Below are positions 17,142 to 26,688 of a DNA stretch of 64,000 nucleotides, one piece after another. The position numbers and the translations under genes are program-made. Every line of letters begins with the position of its first letter. Positions within the stretch are counted from its first letter, which is position 1. This stretch comes from Diaphorobacter ruginosibacter (lineage in GTDB: Bacteria > Pseudomonadota > Gammaproteobacteria > Burkholderiales > Burkholderiaceae_C): positions 186,001 through 250,000 of the forward strand of contig NZ_CP060714.1 in the NCBI RefSeq assembly GCF_014395975.1, read 5' to 3'. The notes beneath the pieces were generated by a model that did not search any database, was not told the origin of the DNA, and was given only the letters and a program-made list of their open reading frames with translations.

Positions 17142-18011
17142 TTACTTGGAGTGATCGACCATGTACTGCACGGCGGCACGGATCTCTTCGTCGGACGCGG
17201 TCGCACCGCCCTTGGGAGGCATGGCACCCTTGCCGGTGATGGCGGTCTTGACCATGGTGTCCAGGCCGGTGGCGACGTAAGGGGCCCAGGCCGCCTTGTC
17301 GCCAAACTTCGGTGCACCGGCCACGCCAGCTGCGTGGCAGACGAAGCAGGTCTTGTCGTAGAGGGCCTTGCCGGCGTCGGCATTGGCGGCAGGGGCCGGA
17401 GCCGGAGCTGCAGGGGCCGGTTCCGGAGCAGGGGCGGCCGCAGGCGCGGGAGCTGCAGCCACTGCGGGGGCCGCAGCTGCGGATGCGGCCGCGGAGGCAG
17501 CAGCGCCGGCACCTTCTGCAGGCTTGTCGGGCATGGGGAACTTGGCGCCTGCTGCATTGGCCATGTAGACCACGCCTCGGGCGATTTCGATATCGTTGAA
17601 GTCGCCGCCACCCTGGGGCGCCATGGCGCCCTTGCCGGCCAGCGCGGAGTGCACCAGGGCGTCCAGGCCCAGCTTGAGACGGGGCGCCCAGGCAGCGGCA
17701 TCCTCGAACTTGGGTGCTCCGGCGGCACCGGTTGCATGGCATGCGGCGCACTGCACCTTGAAGACTTCCTCGCCGCCGCGCAGCGGACGGTTGGCATCAC
17801 GGATCTCCACGCTGCCGACCTTCTGGATGCGCTCGGCCAGTGCCTTCTCGGGATTGCCCGAGCCTGGCGCAGGCTTGTCCTTGGAGGTGACGAAGTAGAC
17901 GAGGCCGATGATGATGAACACGGGGATCACAAATGCCGCAATGACAGTCACCAGCAATTGCTTCGGGGTCTTGATCGGGCCGGTGTGCGCTTCTTCGTGG
18001 GTGTCGCTCAT
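17142..18011 (-). CDS. Dihaem cytochrome c5 family protein, membrane-anchored
   Basis: A 289-residue protein with one N-terminal membrane helix (about 20-42) and two class I cytochrome c domains. Haem motifs are CAACH (about 91-95) and CFVCH (about 240-244), each followed by the cytochrome c5 pattern GAPKF and a Met ligand region (GAMAPQGG, GAMPPKGG). A linker of about 50 residues of Ala/Pro joins them. Likely a periplasm-facing electron carrier. GAGGAC 4 nt before the ATG at 18011 supports the start. Single-gene unit. Confidence 0.92.
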   Translation of the reverse strand: MSDTHEEAHTGPIKTPKQLLVTVIAAFVIPVFIIIGLVYFVTSKDKPAPGSGNPEKALAERIQKVGSVEIRDANRPLRGGEEVFKVQCAACHATGAAGAPKFEDAAAWAPRLKLGLDALVHSALAGKGAMAPQGGGDFNDIEIARGVVYMANAAGAKFPMPDKPAEGAGAAASAAASAAAAPAVAAAPAPAAAPAPEPAPAAPAPAPAANADAGKALYDKTCFVCHAAGVAGAPKFGDKAAWAPYVATGLDTMVKTAITGKGAMPPKGGATASDEEIRAAVQYMVDHSK

Positions 18012-18159
18012 GGGGTCCTCAGTCTCTGTGTTTATCAGGCGAAAAGTTATCCAATGATTATATAGAGCGTCATTTCAAAGGCCACCGCGCATTGATCCGG
18101 GTTGACGGCTGGCGCGGAATTGGCTTGCGTTGAGTCAATTTACCAACACAAATGCACAA

Positions 18160-18185
18160 GAAAAAAGGGCACCGAAGTGCCCTTG
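18160..18185 (-). terminator. Terminator of the RND efflux operon
   Basis: On the minus strand AAGGGCAC-TTCG-GTGCCCTT followed by a run of T (the A-run at 18161-18166 on the plus strand). An 8-bp stem with a UUCG tetraloop, 35 bp after the end of the outer-membrane factor gene. Confidence 0.88.
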
Positions 18186-18219
18186 GGATACGCGTGAGCG
18201 TCAGGATGAACAGCGCTGT

Positions 18220-19662
18220 TTACTGCTCTGCCTTGGCCTGGTCCGGCGCTGCCGACGCGGTCCGGTCGTCCTCGGGGCTCCAGCCGCCGCCCAGCACCTT
18301 GTACAGGTTGACCTGGTTCTGCAGCTGGGCGAGGCGCACCTGCACCACGGCCTGCTCGGCAGTGAACAGCGTGCGCTGCGCATCCAGCAGATCCAGGTAG
18401 CTGGCCACGCCATTGCGATAGCGCAGGTCGGAGAGCTTGAACTGCGCACTCACGGCCTCGACCTGTGCCTGCTGGGCCTGCAGCTGGTCGGCGAGCGAGC
18501 GGCGGCTGACCAGCGAGTCGGAGACTTCGCGGAACGCGGTCTGGATCGACTTCTCGTACTGTGCCGCGGCCATCTTCTTGGACACCTCGGCCACTTCCAG
18601 GTTGGCCTGGTTGCGGCCGGCCGTGAAGATCGGCAGGTACAGAGAAGGACCGATGCTGAAGTACTTGGAACCCGACTGGAACAGGTCCGAAACCTCGCGG
18701 TTGGCAAAGCCGGCCGATGCGGTCAGCGTGATGTTCGGAAAGAACAGTGCGCGTGCCGCACCGATACTGGCGTTGGCCGCCACCATCTGCTGCTCGGCCT
18801 GGCGGATGTCCGGACGGCGCAGCAGCAGATCGGAGGGCAGGCCGGCGGGCACGTCGGCCAGCGCGGGCAGGTCGGCGAGCTTGCGGCCCTTGAGGCTTAC
18901 CAGCATGTCCTGGGGCACCTGCGAGCCGACCAGCAGGTTCAGCGCGTTGATGTCCAGGTCGCGCTGGCGTGTCTGCTGCGCGAGCGTGGCGCGTGCGGTC
19001 TCGGTCAGCGACTGTGCCTGGCGGAAGTCCAGTTCGGAGGCGGCGCCCGCGTCGAAACGCATGCGGGCCAGCTTGATGGACTCCTCGCGCGTCTGCAGCG
19101 TCCGGCGCGAGATCTCCAGCAGTTCCTCGTCGGCCTGCAGGCCGATCCAGCTGCTGGCCACGGCGGCGATCAGGCTGATCTGCGCGGCCTTGCGGCCTTC
19201 CTCGGTTGCCAGGTATTGCGCGAGCGCCTGCTCCTTGAGGCTGCGGATGCGGCCCCAGAAGTCGATCTCCCAGCTCGCAAGGCCCAGGCCGACTGTGTAG
19301 TTGTTGGCGTACTGCCCTGTCAACTGGCTCGGCGCGCGCGTGGCGGATGCGCTCACGCCCACCTCGGGGAACAGCTTGGAGCCCTGGATGTCGTACTGCG
19401 CACGCGCCTGCTCGATGTTGAGCACCGCAACCCGCAGGTCGCGGTTGTTCTCGAGCGCCAAGCCGATGATCTTCTGCAGGCGCTCGTCCGTGTAGAAGTT
19501 CTGCCAGGGCAGGTCAGCGGCCGGCGTACTGGTCTGCGCCGTGGCGATCGGGTACTGCTCGGACACCGGCATCACTGGCTTGTCCAGCGCCGGAATGAAC
19601 GAGCAGCCCGTTGCCATCAGCGCGGCAACCAGCAGGGTGGGAACAAGTCTGTAGTTATTCAT
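18220..19662 (-). CDS. Outer-membrane efflux lipoprotein (OprM/TtgC type)
   Basis: The TolC-family exit duct of an RND pump, 480 residues. Lipoprotein signal MNNYRLVPTLLVAALMATGCSF (Cys about 20), then two OEP repeats with the NodT-type features QNFYTDERLQKIIGLALENNRDLRVAVLNIEQARAQY, ASWEIDFWGRIRSLKEQALAQY and RRPDIRQAEQQMVAANASIGAARALFFPNITL. The start at 19662 overlaps the end of the pump gene by 8 bp, so they are translationally coupled. Confidence 0.93.
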   Translation of the reverse strand: MNNYRLVPTLLVAALMATGCSFIPALDKPVMPVSEQYPIATAQTSTPAADLPWQNFYTDERLQKIIGLALENNRDLRVAVLNIEQARAQYDIQGSKLFPEVGVSASATRAPSQLTGQYANNYTVGLGLASWEIDFWGRIRSLKEQALAQYLATEEGRKAAQISLIAAVASSWIGLQADEELLEISRRTLQTREESIKLARMRFDAGAASELDFRQAQSLTETARATLAQQTRQRDLDINALNLLVGSQVPQDMLVSLKGRKLADLPALADVPAGLPSDLLLRRPDIRQAEQQMVAANASIGAARALFFPNITLTASAGFANREVSDLFQSGSKYFSIGPSLYLPIFTAGRNQANLEVAEVSKKMAAAQYEKSIQTAFREVSDSLVSRRSLADQLQAQQAQVEAVSAQFKLSDLRYRNGVASYLDLLDAQRTLFTAEQAVVQVRLAQLQNQVNLYKVLGGGWSPEDDRTASAAPDQAKAEQ

Positions 19663-22600
19663 GGTGAGTGCCTCCCTGCGGCGCGATCTGCGCGTGGCCC
19701 GTGCCCGGGGGAGCCATATCCTGCTTTTCCTTCTTGCCAAAGAGCCTGAAGATCACGACGAAGAACACCGGCACGAGGAACACGGCGAGCGGAGTGCCGA
19801 TGATCATTCCCCAGAACACGCCGGTGCCGATGGCCTGCTGGCTGGCGGCGCTGGCGCCCGATGCGATGTACAGCGGCACGACACCCAGGATGAAGGCGAG
19901 CGAGGTCATCAGGATCGGGCGGAAACGCAGATGGGCGGCTTCGAGCGCCGCGTCATAGGCGCTCATGCCCTGCGCATGCAGATCCTTCGCGAACTCCACG
20001 ATCAGAATCGCGTTCTTCGCCGACAGGCCGATCACGGTGATCAGCGCCACCTGGAAGTAGATGTCGTTGGGCATTCCGCGCAGCAGCATGCCCAGCAGCG
20101 CGCCGAGCACGCCCAGCGGCACCACCAGCATCACCGACAGCGGGATCGACCAGCTCTCATACAGGGCTGCAAGGCACAGGAACACGGCGAGGATCGAGAA
20201 CGCGTAGAGGTACATGGCCGAGGAGCCTGCCTTCTTTTCGTCCAGCGACTGGCCGGTCCACTCGAAACCGAAGCCTTCGGGCAGATCGGCGGCGAGCTTC
20301 TGCATCTCGGTCATCGCCTGGCCGCTGGTGTAGGGCGGCTTGGCGTTGCCGGTGATGCTCATGGCCGGGTAGCCGTTGTAGCGCGTCACCTGCATCGGAC
20401 CCGTGATCCACTTGGCCGTGACCATGGTGGAGAGCTCGACCAGCTTGCCTTCGGCATTGGGCACGGTCAGGCGCATCACGTCCTCCGGCTGCATGCGTCG
20501 GCCGGCATCGGCCTGGATGGTTACACGCTGCATGTATCCCTTGTTCGGGAAGTCGGTCGAGTTCGACGAACCGAGCGCTGTCGCCAGCGTCGAGGCCAGG
20601 TCGCCCATGCTCACGCGCTGGGCGGCCACCGCGTCGCGGTTGATGTTGACCTGCCACTGGGGAGCATCGTCCACACCGTCGAAGCGCACGCCGGCGAGGA
20701 TGGGGCTCTGGTTGGCCTTGGCGATCAGTTCGTTGCGGGCTGCAATCAGTGCGGCGTGGCCCTTGTTGCCACGGTCCTGCAGGCGGAACGTGAAACCGTC
20801 GCTGTTGCCCAGTTCCGGAATCGATGGCGGCACCAGGGTGTAGATGAAGCCATCGCGGATCGCCATCATCGCGCCCATGGCCTTACCCGCGAACGAGTTC
20901 GCATCCTGCCCCGGGCCGGTGCGTTCGGACCAGTCTTTGAGGATGGTGAATGCGAGACCCACGTTCTGGCCCTGGCCGGTGAAGCTGAAACCCAGAATGC
21001 TCACGATGTGATCGGTCTCGGGTTGCTTGAGCACGAAGTTTTCCAGCTCGCCCGCTGTCTTGCCCGTGCGCTCCTGTGAGGCACCCGGCGGCAATTGGAT
21101 CAGCGAGATCACGTAGCCCTGGTCTTCCACGGGCAGGAAGGATGTCGGCATGCGCGTGAACAGGAACACCACGCCCGCGACCACGAGGGCAAACACGATC
21201 AGCGACTGGAACGAGCGCTTGACCACGCCGGTCACCGCACGTTGATAGTGCTTGGCGCCGGTCTCGAAGTTGCGGTTGAACCAGTTGTAGAACGGGCCCA
21301 GCAGGCCGGTTTTCTTGTCGTGTGCGTGGCCCTTGGCAATCGGCTTGAGCATCGTCGCGCAGAGCGCGGGTGTGAGCGTCAGTGCGAAGAAGCCCGAGAA
21401 GAAGATCGAGATCGCCATCACCAGCGAGAACTGGCGGTAGATGTTGCCGGTGGCGCCGCTGAACAGGGCCAGCGGAACGAACACGGTCACCAGGATCACG
21501 GTGATACCGACCACGGCACCCTGGATCTGGCCCATGGCCTTGATCGTCGCCTCCTTGGGCGGAATGCCTTCCTCGGACATGATCCGTTCGACGTTTTCCA
21601 CGACCACGATGGCATCGTCCACCACGATACCGATCACCAGCACCATCGCGAACATCGCCAGAATGTTGATGGTCAGGCCGATGGCCAGCATCACCGCGAA
21701 CGTGCCCAGCAGCGCGATCGGCACCACGATGGTAGGAATCAGCGTGTAGCGGATGTTCTGCAGGAAGATCAGCATCACGATGAACACCAGCACGATGGCC
21801 TCGAGCAGCGTGTGAACCACCTTCTCGATCGAGATCTTCACGAACTTCGATGTGTCATAGGGAGCCGACCACTTCACGCCTGCGGGCAGGAACGGTTCGA
21901 GCTCGGCCATCTTGTTGTTCACCAGCTTGGCGGTGGCCATGGCGTTGGCGGTGGACGTGAGCTGCACGGCCAGTGCAACCGCGGGCTTGCCGTCCAGGCG
22001 CGAGGTGGTTGCGTAGCTTTCCACGCCCAATTCGACGCGGGCCACATCCTTGATGCGCACGGTGGAGCCGTTGGCGTTGGAGCGCAGCACCACATTGCCG
22101 AACTCCTCGGGGGTCGAGAGCTGGCCTGGCACCACGATGGTGGCGCTCATGGTCGTGCCGGGAATGGAGGGCGTATCGCCCAGCGCACCGCCGGAGATCT
22201 GCTGGTTCTGTGCGGCGATCGCTGCATTCACCGAGGCAATCGACAGGCCGTAGCCCTGCAGCTTCGCGGGATCGACCCAGATGCGCATTGCGCGGCCGGA
22301 GGCGAACAGCTGGGCCTTGCCGACGCCGTCGAGACGCTGGATTTCAGGCAGCACGTTGCGATTGACGTAGTCGGCGACCTCCTCACCCGATGTGGTGCCG
22401 TCCGCGGACTGGAACGCCAGGATCATCAGGAAGTTGCTCATCGCCTTGTCGACGCGCACACCGAGCGCCTGCACCACGGAGGGCAGGCGCGGCTGGGCGC
22501 GTGCGAGACGGTTCTGGACGTCCACCTGCGCGAGCTCGGGGTTGGTGCCCGGCTGGAACGTGATGGTCAGGGTCCCCTGGCCGCCCGCGGGCGCCTTGGT

Positions 22601-22837
22601 CTCCATGTACATCAGGCCTTCCGCGCCGTTCATTTCACGCTCGATCAGCTGCAGGACCGAATCGGTCATGGTCTCCGAGGTCGCGCCCGGATAGGTCGCC
22701 GTCACCGTGATGGTCGGCGGTGCCACGGACGGAAACTGTGCCACCGGCAGTTGTGTGATCGACACAATACCGAACAGCACCACGAAAATGGCGATCACCC
22801 ATGCAAAGATGGGTCTGTGGATAAAGAACTTCGACAT
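19655..22837 (-). CDS. RND multidrug efflux transporter (AcrB/MexB/TtgB type)
   Basis: An inner-membrane proton/drug antiporter of the HAE1 family, 1060 residues with the usual two sets of membrane helices and periplasmic loops. The N-terminus MSKFFIHRPIFAWVIAI is diagnostic. The proton-relay aspartates are in GIVVDDAIVVVENVER (helix 4), and the helix-10 region reads GLSAKNAILIVEFAKD. Second gene of the operon MFP-RND-OMF. Close relatives export solvents, antibiotics and dyes. Substrates cannot be predicted here. Confidence 0.96.
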   Translation of the reverse strand: MSKFFIHRPIFAWVIAIFVVLFGIVSITQLPVAQFPSVAPPTITVTATYPGATSETMTDSVLQLIEREMNGAEGLMYMETKAPAGGQGTLTITFQPGTNPELAQVDVQNRLARAQPRLPSVVQALGVRVDKAMSNFLMILAFQSADGTTSGEEVADYVNRNVLPEIQRLDGVGKAQLFASGRAMRIWVDPAKLQGYGLSIASVNAAIAAQNQQISGGALGDTPSIPGTTMSATIVVPGQLSTPEEFGNVVLRSNANGSTVRIKDVARVELGVESYATTSRLDGKPAVALAVQLTSTANAMATAKLVNNKMAELEPFLPAGVKWSAPYDTSKFVKISIEKVVHTLLEAIVLVFIVMLIFLQNIRYTLIPTIVVPIALLGTFAVMLAIGLTINILAMFAMVLVIGIVVDDAIVVVENVERIMSEEGIPPKEATIKAMGQIQGAVVGITVILVTVFVPLALFSGATGNIYRQFSLVMAISIFFSGFFALTLTPALCATMLKPIAKGHAHDKKTGLLGPFYNWFNRNFETGAKHYQRAVTGVVKRSFQSLIVFALVVAGVVFLFTRMPTSFLPVEDQGYVISLIQLPPGASQERTGKTAGELENFVLKQPETDHIVSILGFSFTGQGQNVGLAFTILKDWSERTGPGQDANSFAGKAMGAMMAIRDGFIYTLVPPSIPELGNSDGFTFRLQDRGNKGHAALIAARNELIAKANQSPILAGVRFDGVDDAPQWQVNINRDAVAAQRVSMGDLASTLATALGSSNSTDFPNKGYMQRVTIQADAGRRMQPEDVMRLTVPNAEGKLVELSTMVTAKWITGPMQVTRYNGYPAMSITGNAKPPYTSGQAMTEMQKLAADLPEGFGFEWTGQSLDEKKAGSSAMYLYAFSILAVFLCLAALYESWSIPLSVMLVVPLGVLGALLGMLLRGMPNDIYFQVALITVIGLSAKNAILIVEFAKDLHAQGMSAYDAALEAAHLRFRPILMTSLAFILGVVPLYIASGASAASQQAIGTGVFWGMIIGTPLAVFLVPVFFVVIFRLFGKKEKQDMAPPGTGHAQIAPQGGTHHE

Positions 22838-22852
22838 GTGAGGTCGTTCCGA

Positions 22853-24145
22853 TTACTTGCCGGCAGAGGCGGCTGCAGCAGGCTCCGACGCGGCGGAAGC
22901 GGGTGCCGAGGCTGCGCTGGCGGGCTGTTGTGGCTGTGACGACCCGGTCCATGGCACCGGCGTCACCTTCTTGGCGCCCATGCCCACCTTCACCAGTCCG
23001 TCGACCATCACCTTCTCGCCGGGCTTCAGGCCCGAGGTGACGATCCAGTCCGTACCCTGCGACTGGCTGATCTGCACCGGGCGCGGGCTGACGGAGCCAT
23101 CCTCGGCCACCACCATCACGAAGTTGCCCTTCTCGTTGCGGGTCACCGACTGCTGGGGGATCACGATCGCGTTGTCGACCTGAGCCTGCTCGAGGTGCAC
23201 GCGCACGTACATGCCCGGCAGCATCATTCCGTCGGCATTGGGGATTTCGGCGCGCACCTGCACCTGCCCGGTGGTCTCGTCCACGGTCAGGTCGGTGAAC
23301 AGCAGGCGGCCGTCCGACGTCAGCTTGCGGCCGTCGTCGGTGAACACGGAGACGCGCGCGCCCGACTTGCCGTCGGAGGACAGCTTGCCGTTGGCCAACG
23401 CCTCGCGCATGCGCAGGATGTCGGCGGAGGACTGCGTGATGTTCACGTACATCGGGTTGATCTGCTGGATCACCGCGAGCTGCGTGGCGTCGCCCTGGCC
23501 CACCAGTGCGCCCTCGGTCACCAGGGCACGGCCGATGCGCCCGGAGATCGGCGCGGTCACGGTGGCGTAGCCCAGGCTCACGTTCGCGTTGGTCACGGCA
23601 GCCTTGCCTGCGGCGACCTGCGCCTGGGCTGCCTTCTCGTTGGCCACGGCCACGTCATATTCCTGCTTGCTGATCGCGTTGGCTTCCACCAGCGGCTTGT
23701 AGCGGCGCACGGTGGAGGCGGCCTGCGCCAGGTTGGCCTCGGCCTGGGCCAGCGTGGCCTGGGCGCTCTGCAGGTTGGCCTTGTAGGGCGTGTTGTCGAT
23801 CTGGAACAGCACCTGGCCGGCCTTCACGTCCGAGCCTTCCTTGAAGAGGCGCTTCTGCACGATGCCCGCTGCACGCGCACGCACCTGCGCCACGCGGGAG
23901 GCTTCCAGCCGGCCGGGCAGGTCGGAGACGATTGGCACGTTCTGCTGTGCCACCGTCACGACGCCGACTTCCGGCGGCTTCTGCTGGCCTTGGGCGGCAT
24001 GCTGCTGATCGCCCTTCTTGTCGCCACAGGCGGACAGGCCGAGCGTCGCGACCAGTGCCACGACGAGTGCCGTCGATTTGGAGCGGCGGAAAAAGAGGGA
24101 TGGGTGGCCCGAGGCCGCCTGGTTTGCTTCATACACGGGATGCAT
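22853..24145 (-). CDS. RND periplasmic adaptor lipoprotein (AcrA/MexA/TtgA type)
   Basis: A membrane-fusion protein of 430 residues linking the pump to the outer-membrane duct. Lipobox LGLSACGD, then PGRLEASRVAQVRARAAGIVQKRLFKEGSDVKAGQVLFQID (lipoyl domain), a helical hairpin, and beta-barrel segments (ALVTEGALVGQGDATQLAVIQQINPMYVNI). The ATG at 24145 has GGAAGGAC 5 nt upstream and is preferred to an in-frame codon at 24166. The C-terminus ends in an Ala/Ser/Pro-rich tail. Confidence 0.94.
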   Translation of the reverse strand: MHPVYEANQAASGHPSLFFRRSKSTALVVALVATLGLSACGDKKGDQQHAAQGQQKPPEVGVVTVAQQNVPIVSDLPGRLEASRVAQVRARAAGIVQKRLFKEGSDVKAGQVLFQIDNTPYKANLQSAQATLAQAEANLAQAASTVRRYKPLVEANAISKQEYDVAVANEKAAQAQVAAGKAAVTNANVSLGYATVTAPISGRIGRALVTEGALVGQGDATQLAVIQQINPMYVNITQSSADILRMREALANGKLSSDGKSGARVSVFTDDGRKLTSDGRLLFTDLTVDETTGQVQVRAEIPNADGMMLPGMYVRVHLEQAQVDNAIVIPQQSVTRNEKGNFVMVVAEDGSVSPRPVQISQSQGTDWIVTSGLKPGEKVMVDGLVKVGMGAKKVTPVPWTGSSQPQQPASAASAPASAASEPAAAASAGK

Positions 24146-24262
24146 GAAAGTCCTTCCGGTAGACATTTTTAGTAAGGATATCGATCAGTTCTTGCGCTCG
24201 TATGTCGTGCGGCGCCTGGAAAAAGAGCGCAATGCGCCCATATCCCACGAAATTGATGCGCG

Positions 24263-24290
24263 ATTATACATACATGCATAAATGTATAAT
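24263..24290. promoter_or_regulatory. AcrR/TtgR-type operator between efflux operon and tetR
   Basis: A perfect 9-bp inverted repeat, ATTATACAT (24263-24271) and ATGTATAAT (24282-24290), around a 10-bp spacer. Its core TACATACATGCATAAATGTA strongly resembles the E. coli AcrR box. Both arms contain TATAAT on the strand leading to the divergent genes, so bound repressor would cover both -10 elements (inference). Confidence 0.75.
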
Positions 24291-24362
24291 TAGCGCTTCG
24301 AAAAACTTTACCTTCACACATCAACACGATAGCCCGCCTCTGGCTGACAGGAGGCTTGACAC

Positions 24363-25010
24363 ATGGCAAGGCGAACCAAAGCAGAAGCAGATGAGACACG
24401 CACCAAATTGCTGGATGCGGCAGAAGAGGTGTTCTTCGAAAAAGGCGTATCCCGCACCTCGCTGGGAGACGTGGCGCAGCGTGCCGGTGCCACGCGTGGG
24501 GCCGTGTACTGGCACTTCAAGGACAAGGTGGACGTCTTCAGCAGCATGCTGGCGCGCGTGTGCATGCCCTTCGACGAGATCTGCGACGACATGTTCGGCG
24601 ATCTGCCGCCGCTCGAGCGTATCCGCCGCTCGATCCACAACGTGTTCGAGAGCGTGAGCCTGGACGAGCGTCGCCGCAAGATCTTCGACACCGCCATGTT
24701 CAAGATGGAATACGTGGGCGAACTCGCTGCCGTGCGCGAGCGCCACATCGAGGCCGCACAGATCAGCCGCGCCAAATTCGCGCACGACCTCGCCGCAGCG
24801 GCACAGGAGCTGCAGGTGAACATGCCCATGTCGGCGGACATGGCGGCCCAGGGCCTGCACTCACTGTTCGTCGGTCTCATACATGGATGGGTGCTGAATG
24901 AGGGGAGTTTCCCTTTGACACATACCGCTTGTATGTCAGTGGATGCCTATTTATCAGGCTTGGGCTTCCAGCGCCATCTATCACCCCTCGATCCTGACGG
25001 GGCCTGCTGA
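24363..25010 (+). CDS. TetR/AcrR family repressor of the efflux operon
   Basis: A 215-residue TetR-family protein of the AcrR/TtgR subgroup. The N-terminal helix-turn-helix (ARRTKAEADETRTKLLDAAEEVFFEKGVSRTSLGDVAQRAGATRGAVYWHFKDK) is nearly diagnostic, and the C-terminal ligand domain contains the subgroup's AAQGLHSLFVGLIHGWVL. It is divergent from the RND operon with the palindrome at 24263-24290 between them, so it very likely represses the pump until a hydrophobic ligand binds. Confidence 0.93.
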   Translation: MARRTKAEADETRTKLLDAAEEVFFEKGVSRTSLGDVAQRAGATRGAVYWHFKDKVDVFSSMLARVCMPFDEICDDMFGDLPPLERIRRSIHNVFESVSLDERRRKIFDTAMFKMEYVGELAAVRERHIEAAQISRAKFAHDLAAAAQELQVNMPMSADMAAQGLHSLFVGLIHGWVLNEGSFPLTHTACMSVDAYLSGLGFQRHLSPLDPDGAC

Positions 25011-25151
25011 TCCTGGCAACCCCCAACCGTGCCATAATCGGCGATCCGGTCAAACCGGGCCTGATCTTCTTCCCGCTCTCGCAGCTCGCTTCTGCGAGGC
25101 AGTGAAGCCAGGATCCTGCCCCTGACCGCGTCATCATCGCTTTCACAGCAC

Positions 25152-25227
25152 GCGGCTGTAGCTCAGTGGATAGAGTATTGGCCTCCGAAGCCAAGGGTCG
25201 TGGGTTCGATCCCCGCCAGCCGCGCCA
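25152..25227 (+). tRNA. tRNA-Arg (anticodon CCG)
   Basis: A full cloverleaf of 76 nt including encoded CCA. Acceptor GCGGCTG (25152-25158) pairs with CAGCCGC (25217-25223), the discriminator is G. Anticodon stem TTGGC/GCCAA with loop CTCCGAA gives anticodon CCG. T arm GTGGG-TTCGATC-CCCGC. It marks the border between the housekeeping genes to the left and accessory metabolic genes to the right. Confidence 0.96.
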
Positions 25228-25234
25228 TATGAAT

Positions 25235-25283
25235 CAGCAAATCAAGCACATCGGGGCTGGTTGATTATTTGCTGAATTTTTTC
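25235..25283 (+). terminator. Terminator after tRNA-Arg
   Basis: CAGCAAAT (25235-25242) pairs with ATTTGCTG (25267-25274), followed by a T-run (AATTTTTTCT). Extra internal pairing (CAA/TTG) is possible. Confidence 0.65.
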
Positions 25284-25362
25284 TCATGTTTACTTCATTG
25301 CGCGTTGCACGCGCCCGCCCCTGGCAATCGCCGTTTACCTGCGGCGCGGCCTTCTCCCTCTT

Positions 25363-26574
25363 CTACACAACGCCAAGAGCCTGCAGCTGAGCCAGCCGCT
25401 CGGCCGATACTCCCAACCGGGAGTAGACATCCTGGTTGTGCTGTCCTGTGGCAGGCCCGGTGGCGGGTGCATCCAGCACTTGTCCAACGACCCGGGGGAC
25501 AATGCATGGACTGGGGATGGAGCCGTAGTCCGGGTCAGGCAGACGCATCACCGCGCCCCGTGCCTTGAAATGGGGGTCCTGCAAGATGTCCTCGATGGAG
25601 TTGGTCTTGCTGAATGGAATCTGGGCGGCCTCCAATGCCTGCACGACTTCTTCGGTGCCGTGTTCGCTGAACCACTTGGAGATGATCTGGTCCAGTGTGC
25701 CGAGATGCTCGACCCGTGCCGGATTGGTACTGAACCGCGGGTCCTGCGCCAGGAGCGGCTGGCCGATGGCCTGGCACAGGCGTGCAAAGATCGGGTTCGA
25801 GGATGCAACGAGGGAGAGGCTTCCGCCATCACGGGTACGATACATGTTGGACGGCGCGGTGTAGCTGGCACAGTTGCCCTCTGGCCCGCGCACATAGTTC
25901 ATCTGCTCATACTCGACGGCGAGGGGGTCGAGCAGCCGGAACAATGCTTCCGTGGCCGACAGGTCGACCTCCGTGCCGGTCATGGATGGGTCACCGCGCA
26001 AACGGGCTATTTCCATGGCCACCGAGAAGGCGCAGAACAGGCCTGCCACATAGTCGCCGATGGGATAGTTGCTGTGCAACGGCGTGCCGCCCTTTTCACC
26101 GGTCAAATTCGTGAAGCCACTCATGGCCTCGAAGATCCGGGCATATCCGGGGCGCTGGGCGTACGGGCCTGTCTGCCCGAAGCCTGTCAGGCGAACCACG
26201 ATCAAGCGTGGATTGCGGGCGTGCAGCGTTTCCATGTCGAGCCCCCATCGATCCAGCGTTCCGGTCCGGAAGTTCTCGATCAGCACGTCAAAGTGGGGAA
26301 TCAGCTCCAGGAAGAGCTCGCGTCCCAGCGGCTTCCGGACATCCAGGGTGATGCCTTTCTTGCCTCGATTGGCCACTTTCCACCATAGCGGGTTCCCGTT
26401 CTTGACGGGCTGAAGTCCGCGCAGTGCATCGCTTCCATCCGGCAACTCCAGTTTGATGACCTCGGCCCCGTGGTCGGCACAAAGGGTTGCCCCCACTGGT
26501 GCTGCAAGCACGGTGGCCATGTCCAGGATGCGCACGCCATGCAAGGCTCCCTTCGATTTCATTTCAGCAGTCAT
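25363..26574 (-). CDS. CaiB/BaiF family (class III) CoA-transferase
   Basis: Transfers CoA between acyl-CoA and a free carboxylic acid in the cytoplasm. It is 403 residues, the usual length. Family features are GVRILDMATVLAAPVGATLCADHGAEVIKLE, the catalytic aspartate in YPIGDYVAGL (near residue 175) and PSNMYRTRDGGSLSL. It is divergent from an IclR gene with a palindromic site between them, and it is presumably part of one pathway with the Bug receptor and acyl-CoA dehydrogenase across the IclR gene. The acid substrate is unknown. Confidence 0.92.
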   Translation of the reverse strand: MTAEMKSKGALHGVRILDMATVLAAPVGATLCADHGAEVIKLELPDGSDALRGLQPVKNGNPLWWKVANRGKKGITLDVRKPLGRELFLELIPHFDVLIENFRTGTLDRWGLDMETLHARNPRLIVVRLTGFGQTGPYAQRPGYARIFEAMSGFTNLTGEKGGTPLHSNYPIGDYVAGLFCAFSVAMEIARLRGDPSMTGTEVDLSATEALFRLLDPLAVEYEQMNYVRGPEGNCASYTAPSNMYRTRDGGSLSLVASSNPIFARLCQAIGQPLLAQDPRFSTNPARVEHLGTLDQIISKWFSEHGTEEVVQALEAAQIPFSKTNSIEDILQDPHFKARGAVMRLPDPDYGSIPSPCIVPRVVGQVLDAPATGPATGQHNQDVYSRLGVSAERLAQLQALGVV

Positions 26575-26637
26575 TGGAGGTCCCGGAATTTGAATGAAGC
26601 TGCCAGTATCCGGAGCATCCGCATCTGGAAGAATGCC

Positions 26638-26656
26638 TGTTTCGATATGCGAAACA
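26638..26656. promoter_or_regulatory. Candidate IclR operator
   Basis: A perfect 7-bp dyad TGTTTCG-ATATG-CGAAACA between the divergent CoA-transferase and iclR-type genes, 33 bp before the latter's start. Size and position fit an IclR-family operator that controls both genes. Confidence 0.65.
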
Positions 26657-26688
26657 CTTAATTGACGGTACCCATGAGGTGAGCAACC

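Noticed and set aside
18130..23000. Long plus-strand frames over the RND efflux genes
   Set aside because: Antisense shadows of the pump genes; no ribosome sites and no recognisable domains.
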